Positions 1 through 12,847 of a DNA stretch of 64,000 nt are shown one piece after another. The stretch spans positions 57,507,647 to 57,571,646 of the forward strand of contig JAMPIT010000894.1 of NCBI GenBank assembly GCA_026261815.1. Direction: 5' to 3'. The notes under the pieces are model-generated. The model saw nothing but the letters and a program-made list of their open reading frames with translations. It made no database searches and was not told where the DNA came from. A program made the translations under genes and the position numbers. Position 1 is the stretch's first letter. Each line of letters starts with the position of its first letter. Origin of the DNA: Monarcha castaneiventris obscurior (lineage: Eukaryota; Chordata; Aves; Passeriformes; Monarchidae).

Positions 1-2382
1 GGAAAGTAGTTGTTTCCTTTGGCGCTATTAAAATAATGTCCTGTTTAACAGGCTTAGTTGTGAGTAATTCTGGCAGATGGGGAAGTACATGTGCTGCTGG
101 GAGTCATATGCACTCACTTTAGATGATGACAAAATAGCCTGTGTGGTGTTCGTCAAAACAGAAAAAAGAGAAATTCATGCTTACTGTAAGCATTTCAAAT
201 CTAGCAAGATGATAAAGTCTGACTTGTAACAATGAAGAGGAAAATGTTTGTGGGGCACACGGAGCTGTATAAATACATGCTATTGAACTTGGTAACACAT
301 TACAGCCTAGGCATGTTAAGGAAATGCAGCGAAATGGAAATGTCCTAAACATGTTAGGATGATGCGTGAACAGTGACCACCAAAAAGTCTTTTTTTTACC
401 AGGAAGAAACCCAAACCCCAAGTGTCCTTAGGGACAGTAGCCACTACTTGATGCAGGTTTTTAGTCAAACAGCAGTCCTGTGCATTTTGTTAGGAAACAA
501 GTGCTTTATTTGGGAAAGTAATCACCTACTAGTGCATCTGTAAAATGAGAGGCTGAATGTAGTAACTTTGCAGAGACTTAATGGAGATGGAGAAGTACAG
601 TTCTAATAATGGGATGCTCTAGGCAACTGAAGTTACTGGTAGTTAGTGAATCCAAAATCTGGCTGTGGACCGGAAGTGGTTAAGTTACACTCATCACACA
701 CGTGGAAGCCTGTTAAGTGTATTAACAATGGGTACTGCTGACTCTGGTCTAATTTAAAAAAATAATAAAGGCACGTAAATGACACGACTCAACCTCAGCC
801 AGCTTTTCCCCTCTCACATTCCTGGAAGTTACTCATTTATATTTTCACCTAATTCAAAAGATTGCTTAAAGAGCTGAAACAGATCCAAACATGGATCAAG
901 TGTACCAGATTCACTGCTGTGTCAGATGCCACTGGCATAGAAGGGAAGCAAGCCATGCCTGTTACTCAGCTGTGGTGCTGCTGCCTGGAAAACTGCAAAG
1001 ACTGTGCAGCCCTGCCTAAGACTCACCTCATGGTTCTCGTGATAAATGTGGCTGGAACCCAAGGCCAATGAGAGATATCCACTAGAAGAAGAGCCAGTGC
1101 TCTAACCAAAAAAAAACAGTCTGATTATTTTTATGACAGATTTAATAAAATGTAGTACCTCAGTGCTTACTCCAGTAGGACCAGCAGATGTCAGCACAAC
1201 TCAAAACATAACTTCGGATTTTGGCAATGCAACGTTCACAACACTTGCCAGAAAAGAAAAAAATCTGCTGAACAAAAAGCAAGATTATACAACTTTACCA
1301 AGTATGTCTGCAAGAAATTAACAGTATTATTGAAAAAATGTGACCCAACAAACATGCAGATCTTCCAAGTTATCAAAGAATAGGAAATTTATACAAAACA
1401 CAACAAAAATACAAAGAATAAAAATGTTACTAAGATTTAATTTATGAAATATTTTCAATACACCTTGTTATATTGTAAAAGTATAGTATTCTGAGGACAG
1501 ACAATCTATTAACCAAAGATACTTTCAATTCAACTGTGGTTTTTTGGTAACAGCCTAGATAACCTTGGTTTGGAAACAGACAGGTTCATTTCAGCTGTGT
1601 ATAAACCTTTAAAATCAGTAAAAAGAGTCAAAAACAGGTTGTTGAAGTACCAGTTCAGACCAACTACAGACTGATAACAGAGCAAAATTATTTTATTTTA
1701 CAGAAACCAACAAAGTAATAAATTACACTTTTAACACAATGCCTTGACAGTTTAATTTCAGTATTTTAAGAGTGAGGCTTGAATTTATAAGGATAACTTG
1801 ATCTCCAATCCCAGTAACTGGGATGAGATCTGAACACCTAAATGCTTTTGACTCCTTTTTAAGTGAACAGGATTGGATTTCTCAGATGTAGCTTCAATAC
1901 TCTACAGATGATACAGCATTCACTATTAATACTAGAGAGAGCTTTATTAATACTGCATGTAAATTCATTGAGAATTTCAGTGTTTCACATGAAACAGGTT
2001 AAAACCCATGAGACCCTGAACTAGAGAAGGAGAAATGAGGGATACATGCAGATGGTACATTCTATAAAACAATGTATGAAACAGTAGTGAGTGGGTCAGG
2101 ATAGATCACATTAGAATTTAGCACCTTGTACTTTAATACAGTCAAAGGCTGCTCAGTGAGATCTTACTGGGATGACTAAGAAGCCTGCATACAATGCAGA
2201 CTCAAGTGTGAAAAGACAGCAGTATGATTATGCCCATACTGAAAATGATTGCGAAAGTGAGCACATTCATCACGTGATCATCACAAATTCCAATGGCTTC
2301 CATTCAATTACTAAATGCTGAATGTGCGGTGTTTAGTCAAAGCAGGGGCCATACAGTCAGGATTAAATAATGCACACATACA
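1..2382 (-). other. ARL14EP: ARL14EP 3' UTR and downstream flank
   Basis: No further coding sequence is visible here. On the minus strand AATAAA occurs at 1943-1948, 1692-1697 and 505-510. Use of these would give 3' UTRs of roughly 0.45, 0.7 and 1.9 kb. I cannot choose between them without transcript data. The left part may already be intergenic; by synteny the next gene would be MPPED2, converging from outside the window. The short ORFs at 862-1071 and 1133-1321 look like chance. Confidence 0.5.
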
Positions 2383-5299
<2,917 letters not shown>

Positions 5300-5369
5300 T
5301 TTACTTTATCAGAACAACTTGCCTAAAATGAATTCTTTGAAGCCTTTATGAGTTTCTGCGAAGATCACC

Positions 5370-8300
5370 CTAGAGAAAGCATTAAAATCAATCAGATTTG
5401 CAATGCAAACTTTTATCCATAAGCCTGACATACTGCATTTAAGTAGTTTAAAAAACATGTAAAGAAATTATAGCCGCCTAGTCTAGATAAAACTAAAAAG
5501 ATACTAAATTTATTCTGGAATTAAAACATGCATCTTCTATTCCTTTCCTTTTTTTTTTTTTTTTTTTTGCTAAAATAAGTATCTATTCAAAATGTTTAGT
5601 AGCATTACTTTCTCAAGAGCAATCTGGGAGCAAGGTATGAGGCGGATGAATTGTTCACACAGCAGCCTGCTCTGGTCATTGGTTTTCCTGGGGACCCCAT
5701 CTCTTGGGACGATCCCTGCCAGTCAAGACCAAGAATGCCCACAGAAAGGTACTGCTGATGGCTAAACAATTCACCCATTCTGTTTCCAAGGGGGAAAAAA
5801 GCTGCACAAGGTGGGCTGCACAGACTGGCTGATGTCAGTCAGCAATTCCCACCCAGGAGTACTTTCCTGTACATTCTTCCTACGTGTATCAGGTGCAAGT
5901 CAACACCCTGGATCAATCTGAGCCTTCCAAGAACCAGTCCGGGCTATGCATAAAGATTGGTGGTTCCAGATGTGTGCAGTTTTGTGGTCATGTGGCTTTT
6001 GTGTGCAGCCCTCAATTGGGCAGTTATTATACAGTTATACACTAATTCAATTATCCAATTAAATTACTAAATACCAAGTGAGCCACTGCAGACTGGTCTC
6101 ACACCCTGGCCAAAGTCTGTTGCTAGTCCAATGCCGGCCCTAACACAGCAGAGCCTGAGCCCATCTTGCACTATTTTCCACTGCAACATAAAAAACCAAA
6201 TTTCTACCAAAAGAAGGAGTCCCTTGATCTCAAATCCTCCAAGAAAAATGAAAAAGCAGTGTACTGGTTGTGTCTGGGATGGAGTTAAATTCTTCACAGT
6301 ACCTGGTATGGGACTGTGTTTTGCATTTGTGACCAAAACAGTGTTGATAACACGCTGATGTTTTTGCAGGGCTTACACAGCATCACAGCCTTTTCTGCCT
6401 CTCACCCTGACAGAGTGGGGCTGCGGGCACACAAGAAGCTGGGAAAGGAAGGAGCCAGGACAGCTGAGCCCAAGCAACCCAAAGGATATTCCTGAGCATA
6501 CGGCCTCATGCTCGGCAATAAAGTGAAGGCCGGTGGGCAGGGGCTGCTGGGAATGGCTGAGCACTGGTGAGTTGGTGCTGAGCAATTGTTTTCACTTGCA
6601 CTGCTTGTTTTTTCCTTGGCTTTTACTTTCTGCTCTCTTTTGATTTTTTTTTTTAATTTTTCTTACAATATTTTTAAAAACATCTCTTAATTATTAAGTT
6701 GTTTTTATCTCAGCCCACAACTTTCTCAGTTTTATCCTTCTGATCCTCCCCCCAGTGAGGGGGGTGAGCGAATGGCTGTGTGGTGCTTAGTTGCCAGCAG
6801 GGGTTAAACCACAACACACATTTATTTGTTCTAACCACTGAACAGGGTAATATGGCCTTTTAATCAATACAAGTATCTACCAGCTGTCCAGTGCAAAACA
6901 GTCTGGGACTCTATTCTCAATAAAATAAAATCAAATAACATACACAATCTAACGACACGAGTAAGTTTAGCCAATATACAGAAATATGAACACAATCATG
7001 CAAAAGCTTAAAAGAGAATAGTAAGTCAATACAATTTTTAGAATTATTTTGAGAAGCCACTGCTTGGAGCATTTTTGCTGCAGAAATGCTCTTGACTGCA
7101 ATACTTCAGTTTTTCTGAAGCAGATGTTTATAGGTGAAGCAATTACACATTTTCATATATTAAACTGTATGCACAGCAACTGAAAGGTCTTGCGTAGGAC
7201 ATGACATTCCCTAGTGATTTAACTGATGCAAATATAAATGATCTGTGAGGTTCCACTTGGGCCAGTAAACTTGTCTGAAAGTACAGTCTTATATCTGATT
7301 TGACACATAACTGATTATAACTGAACGAACATTTTTAAACAAGTTTTATCAGCCTACTGTTAGGAATGCTGCAACTTCCACATTTGAATTAAAGCAAGAA
7401 AAAATATAGGCACAAAAAGTCCCAAATGTAGAAGCACTACCATACAATGTTATAAACCCGTGAGAAAAGTGTGTTTCATTCTGAAAACAATGCAGACTTG
7501 GTTCTGGTTTTCTGCAAGTGATCTGAAAATACAAAGACTTAAGTATTCTAATAATTAACACCAATTTCTCAGGTCAAAACCTAAATCCGGTATTTTTAGG
7601 GCTATACCTAGTCCACTCCTAAGTTGCTAGGCCATCTGAACTCTTCTTCACTCAAATTTCTGTAGTCTAAGTTAACTCCCGAAGTTTTGAGCTTTTCACA
7701 TCTGCACTGAATAATACATATAAGACGTAAAGGGTAGATGTCAATGACATTTTAAAAATTCTTATTTCCAGTGGCTGCCGAGCACTAACTGTGGTAAGTT
7801 TCACAACACAAAAGTCCCAGTGCCTTTCCCTATTTATGCACTTCTTCTGCAGTACTGCCTTTGGATGATTTTTAAAATCCTTTTTAAAAGACCACTTATC
7901 AAACTTCACCATCTTAGTGAAGCAGCTCCAATGACAATTAATCGTTTTTTATTAGCTGCACAAAGTTTGTGTTTCAAACCAAAGTAACCGGAACTGTGAA
8001 GGATCAAAGTTGACTGCAGCTGAGTTAACATTTTAACAGCAATTTAGGCAATATCAAATAACTTTATTCAAAGAAGGCTGTTACTGGCTCTGCACCAAGC
8101 CTGCTTCAAGCACTAATGTGCATTTTTGACTGATTCCTGCTGAGGAAGGTGGGGTTTGTGTGTGGAGCTGAAACACACTAGGTCAATATACAAGTGATGG
8201 TCTGAATTTTCAAAATTTGCACATGGATTGTAAGTCAGAACTCTTGGAAGATGTTCTTCTTGAGAAACCCAAATTGTCTTCTAAGATAAAAAAACCCCAC

Positions 8301-8850
8301 ACAAATAGTTATTACCATGCTATCTCTGTCTGGTCTCTGTTTTGACAGCTGACTACACCATGTGATGTTCCCTATATTAAACTGCGGGAGAGCACAACAG
8401 CTCTGTCACCTCGGTTTGTTCAAATGACACAACTGCCGACGTAACTTAAGAGATCTCACCCACTTAATTCGCAGGAATTCTTGGTGGAAGCTTCAGCGCG
8501 TTTCTTCTCTTCTGCCCCTGGAAGGAACACACGGCTGCTTTTCCTGTGAGTTCTCCTGGGTGGAAACAGAAAAGCGCTTGAAACACCAAAAACCAAGGCT
8601 TGTAAGTGCATCTGTGCAATGGTTAATCAGTGCTCATCGTAACAAACGCCACAGCGCAGAGCTCGATGAGGGGCAGCCCAGCGGATTGCAGAGCGGAGCA
8701 CGCCTGCCGCCCACCCGCCACGGGGCTGGGGGGGCACAAGGGAAGGAGGGAACTGCCTCACACGGGCAGCACTGGCCTAAAACTCTCCCAGGGAAAGAAA
8801 GGCCCGGCCCTCCCGCTGCCGGACGCACGCCCTCAGGGCGGCCCAGCTAC
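5370..8850 (-). other. ARL14EP: ARL14EP 5' UTR intron
   Basis: This is the interval between the CpG-island first exon and the first coding exon. It contains a T-run near 5549-5568, an unidentified repeat-like block at about 5630-6000, and an ERVL-type LTR at 6269-6816 in the opposite orientation. The exact donor is undecided: minus-strand GTAGCT near 8850, GTGAGG near 8976 and GTGAGA near 8457 are all possible. Confidence 0.6.
6269..6816 (+). mobile_element. ERVL-type solo LTR
   Basis: The element runs from TGTGTCTGGGATGGAG to GGGGTTAAACCACAACA, the start and end of a common avian ERVL LTR family (GGLTR11-like, from memory). It shares colinear blocks with the minus-strand element at 32795-33382, including GGATATTCC, TCATGCTC, GCAGGGCTT and the GGGGTTAAACC end. 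No internal retroviral sequence and no clear target-site duplication are seen. It lies in ARL14EP intron 1, antisense to the gene. Confidence 0.82.
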
Positions 8851-8863
8851 CTCCCCGCGGTGT

Positions 8864-8945
8864 CTGTCCCGCCGTGCCGGCGCCTGTCCGTGGGCTCTGT
8901 CCCGCCGTGCCGGTCCCGGTCCGTGGGCTCTGTCCCTCCGCGCTG
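8864..8945. repeat. 33-bp tandem repeat in the CpG island, about 2.5 copies
   Basis: Copies at 8864-8896 and 8897-8929 both begin CTGTCCCGCCGTGCCGG and end TCCGTGGGCT. A third, decayed copy starts at 8930. Confidence 0.85.
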
Positions 8946-9080
8946 CTCCGCGGGCGGCCGCCACCAACGGGCCCTCACCACAGAGCCGCGGGGTGGCCGG
9001 GGCGGCGCTTCCGGCCGGGGATCTGAGACGGCGACACCTGGCGGCGCGGAGGGGGCGGCGCCGGCCCGCGGTGTCCGGCG

Positions 9081-9160
9081 GGCCCCGGTAGTTCCCGGCG
9101 CTTCCCGGTACTTCCCGGCGCATCGCGGTACTTCCCGGCGCATCCCGGCGCATCCCGGCG
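9081..9160. repeat. 10-bp tandem array in the CpG island, 8 copies
   Basis: Eight consecutive decamers fit a pattern close to CTTCCCGGCG or CATCCCGGCG, with 1-3 changes each. The period is about one DNA helical turn. Confidence 0.85.
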
Positions 9161-9323
9161 CGGGCGGGGGGGCCGGGGCCGCGGCTGAGCGAACGCCCCC
9201 GGCGGCGGCCGGTGAGCGGAGGGCTGCGGCCCGCTGCAGGCTCCGCCGTTCTGCAGTGCGGCGCCAGGGCGGCAGAGGGAGCGCGGCACTGATCTGAGGC
9301 CGCGGCAGCACCGGGGCCCGGTA

Positions 9324-9990
9324 GTGCCCTGTGCTATCCCGGGAATGCGCTGTGCTGTCCCGGCAGTGCCCTGTGCTATTCGAGGGGTTCCCTGTGCTAT
9401 CCCGAGAATGCGCTGTGCTGTCCCGGGAGTGCCCTGTGCTATCCCGGGGGTTCCCTGTGCTATCCCGGGGGTTCCCTGTGCTGTCCCGGCAGTGCCCTGT
9501 GCTATCCCGGGGGTTCCCTGTGCTGTCCTGGCAGTGCCCTGTGCTATCCCGGGGGTTCCGTGTGCTATCCCGGCAGTGCCCTGTGCTGTCCCGGGAATGC
9601 CCTGTGCTATCCCGGGGGTTCCCTGTGCTGTCCCGGCAGTGCCCTGTGCTATCCCGGGGGTTCCCTGTGCTGTCCCGGCAGTGCCCTGTGCTATCCCGGG
9701 AATGCTCTGTGCTATCCCGGGAATGCCCTGTGCTATCCCGGGAATGCGCTGTACTATCCCGGGAACGCCATGTGCTATCCCGGGAACGCCATGTGCTGTC
9801 TCGGCAGTGCCCTGTGCTATCCCGGGGGTTCCCTGTGCTATCCGGGGGGTTCCCTGTGCTGTCCTGGGAGTGCCCTGTGCTATCCCGGGGGTTCCCTGTG
9901 CTATCCGGGGGGGTCCCTGTGCTGTCCTGGGAGTGCCCTGTGCTGTCCCGGGAATGCCCTGTGCTGTCCCTGCAGCGCCCTGTGCTTCCC
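9324..9990. repeat. 21-bp GC-rich minisatellite, about 32 copies
   Basis: Each unit begins CCCTGTGCT (or a one-base variant) and most contain CCCGGG. The unit tails fall into three main types: GGGGGTT, GGCAGTG and GGGAATG, plus a rarer GGGAGTG. The period divides by three, so stop-free frames run through the array on both strands. That explains the overlapping ORFs at 8847-10022, 8975-10075, 9324-10070, 9331-10206 and 9560-10066, with repeats such as DSTGNPR on one strand and PVLSRGF on the other. None has support as a protein. The array lies just upstream of the inferred ARL14EP start and may be variable in length. Confidence 0.95.
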
Positions 9991-10240
9991 TCAGGTCCCT
10001 CAGACACCACTTCGCACCGCAACCTGGCCCCGAAATCAGCACTATCAAAACTGTTCTTTGTTTTAAATAAAACAAAGCCCTCTCAACTCTGTCGCTTCAT
10101 TCGAGGGGAAAAACCCAACACGCCTTTTAGTCACCAGAATGTCTCTCAAAAGTCTGATGCTCTTTGGTTGGTTGGGTCTGGGTTTTTTGTTTGGTTGGCT
10201 TTTTAAAATTCTGCTATGTCTTCAAGAGGCGTCTGGGTGC

Positions 10241-10315
10241 TGTGGTGGTTTAGGGGATATGGTGTCTGTGCTGGGATAATCTTGGAGGTCTCTTCCAGCC
10301 TTGATGATTCTATGA
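10241..10315 (+). mobile_element. CR1 LINE 3' end, truncated
   Basis: The block holds GGTTTAGGGGATATGG, then CTTGGAGGTCTCTTCCAGCC, then TTGATGATTCTATGA, the typical terminal wording of avian CR1. Only the last 75 bp or so remain, as usual for 5'-truncated copies. Confidence 0.9.
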
Positions 10316-12617
10316 ACATCTTCAGGACAATAATGGATTTTTCAGGCAGGAGGTATGAAATTTTGACCAGCCTTCATTTGGTCCACATTTGGGTGGTGTC
10401 AGTGCACCCTAATTATTCTTGGAGTTTTTAGAACAAGGATGGTAATAAACAGAAGAGAGGTGCCTTAATAAGTACCTTAAATTTATACCACCGATCCTGG
10501 TTTCAAATGATGATGTTAGTGATATCTAAAAGAAAGCTTTAAATTACCTCTTAATGCCCATACAAAGGTTTTGTTGGTTTAACTAAATAACTGCTATCTG
10601 GATTTCCAACAGATCTCCCGTGGATGTTAATTGTAAGAAAGCTGAGTCTTAGGGCAAATACAGAAGGCATGGCGAGAACCTAAAAAAAGAATTTTAGTGA
10701 GCCATAGAAACTAGTGTAAGTAACAGAACAGCGAATTATACCATTTTTATTCCTTGGGGCTTCATGCGGCTGTGCTAACCACTGACACCTCGTTCTAAGC
10801 AAATCATTTTGGGGCTGAGATGAGGCAGCAGTTTGGGTAATAGAAGCTCAGCTTGATTAGTCATAAATATTTGGGTATAGATCTAGGTGCTCTCTTGAGA
10901 TCTAGTGGTAGTTTTTTATGACTTTGCTATATTTTTGCTATATTTTTCTATGTTAGGAAATGAAGTACCGAAGCCTACTGGGCACATAGAGTAGAAACAT
11001 CACAAAAGGCCCAAAGCAGCAAAGTGGTTTTTGTTTTTGGAGTTTTTTTTAAGTCTGTTATTTACAGTAGCCTTTGTCAGTATGAGTAAAGAGATTAGGG
11101 AAAGGGTATTTTCTTGTAGAAATATGACATTGACATTGCCTTTAGAATGCAAGATGGGAAATCAGGATATCTTTTCACCTAACTTTTTGAACAGTGTTGA
11201 AGAATTGGTGGGATCGTTGTCTGAAAATAATTAAAAGTCTGTGGAGAAATTATTTTATCCTTGTTTCAGGAGATACCCAAGGTTCTAAAGCATGGGAATA
11301 TAAAGCTGTAGTATGTGGCAGTAACAGCATGTAGGTTGTGCCATTTGCTGTTTCCCCACCTGACCATTAAAGAAAACCATTATAAATTCCATCTATATTG
11401 CCTAAGTCATACAGTGGCTCAACAATGACAGAGAGACTGTGAAGTACTATCATTCAAGAAAGCTTCAATAAGGCTGCTTCTGCTGACTTGTGTGGCTTAG
11501 GATGAAATCTGTTGAGTTAATGAAGGGGAATAATTCATGAGACGAGATATTTGAGATACAGTTTGTGACATCAATTTGTATTACATAAAGAGAGGATGAG
11601 CAGTGAGGCGTATTCACTTTTTCAGTGTTAGTGTCAATATGTGAGGCTGACTGTATAGGGCTGGTTTCAGGTTGTCTGGGAATTAGCTTGTGGATGCCAT
11701 GGATTTAAACTGGTTTTAGTTGATCACAGCTTTCCTCTATGTAAATGGAATGGTGCCTTAATAAGGGAGACCTTTGGTATTTAGAGTAAAAGGATTCTAG
11801 ATATGAAGGATGAAGGGATGAACAGGAACAGGAGCTAGACTAGGTGTGGTAGAAATATTCTCATATATTCTGGTGATACTGGGCAGGAATTTAAATTTGT
11901 TTCTCTGCCAATGCAGGTTGACTTCGTTTGCCATTTTCATTCATAAGGGCATCTGTCAAAGCTCATGCTGCAAAGGAGTATGTATGTCAAGGTAATTTTT
12001 AATGGATTTTTTGTTGAACAGTAGCAGAAGTCCTACTCTCTCCAGTTTGTGTCAGTGATTCATGTGTGCCTCAGTTCCCTCGTGTAAAAACTCAATAAAG
12101 CTGTATTGACATACATGATCACTTAAAACTTGCTGTGGTTTTCTGTTGCCCTGATTTCCAGAGTTCAAAGCAGTGACAGATTTCCTGCTGACCTGCAAAA
12201 AACATTGAGATAGCCTCAGAAGAAAGGTATTTGTAACTTTATTCAATATAGTATAAATTCCAGGTGGCTCACCTCAAATTTCAGAGGTAATCAAGCAAAC
12301 ATTTTTCATAACTTTGCCTATCACTCGAACAGCATTGTTCAGCCTTGTTTTAAGATCTTACACCTTATCCAAAAAACCTCCCAGAGATTCAGTTCACCCG
12401 TATAATATCCAGGTAGTCTGGTCTAGAAATCAGCAAAATACTGGTAAGGGTCAGAGATTTAATTTCTTCTTCAGTCTAAGCAAGTTTGAGGATGCTGTTA
12501 AATTGTTTTTTTATAAAAGTGAAACAGGCTAAGATATACCACTAGTACAGAATCACTATCTCATGAAGTATTTCTTTCAAACTTTAGTGTTAAATGGAAA
12601 TAAAATGTCCATATTAT

Positions 12618-12688
12618 TATAATTGGCATATTTGATTAAAAAATGAATCCAATTTGGCATATTTGATAAAGAAAATTGAATCTAATTG
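12618..12688. repeat. Imperfect tandem duplication, about 33 bp
   Basis: TTGGCATATTTGATTAAAAA followed by ATGAATCCAA is repeated as TTGGCATATTTGATAAAGAA followed by AATTGAATCTAA. Confidence 0.8.
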
Positions 12689-12775
12689 TGGTTATATATT
12701 TTTGTTACCACCAGGATTCCTATTACTTTTCATCAGTTTTTAGGCAAACATCTCTCTGTCTAGCTCCTACAAAAT

Positions 12776-12847
12776 GTGGTGGAACACCAAGTAGGCATAG
12801 ATGTTGTCTGCGTGGTGGAACACCAAGTAGGCATAGATGTTGTCTGC
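12776..12847. repeat. 36-bp perfect tandem duplication
   Basis: Copies at 12776-12811 and 12812-12847 are identical and start GTGGTGGAACACCAAGTAGG. The lack of divergence suggests a recent duplication. Confidence 0.95.

Larger units (their letters stand above)
8640..9310 (-). promoter_or_regulatory. ARL14EP: CpG island: ARL14EP promoter and non-coding exon 1
   Basis: This is the only dense CpG stretch in the window, lying upstream of the first coding exon, as expected for a broadly expressed gene. It holds a GCTTCCGGCC (ETS-like) core near 9006-9015 and no obvious TATA box. Donor-like sites on the minus strand lie near 8850 and 8976, so transcription probably starts between about 8900 and 9300. 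The 245-codon plus-strand ORF at 8560-9297 is rich in Arg, Gly, Pro and Ala and is best explained by GC content. A divergent transcript from the same island cannot be excluded. Confidence 0.7.

Noticed and set aside
5630..6060. GC-richer repeat-like block in ARL14EP intron 1
   Set aside because: It looks like transposon sequence, but I could not match it to a family or find termini.
8560..9297. 245-codon plus-strand ORF across the CpG island
   Set aside because: Composition is driven by GC content, no family features are seen, and two other frames are also open there. It overlaps the inferred ARL14EP first exon and promoter.
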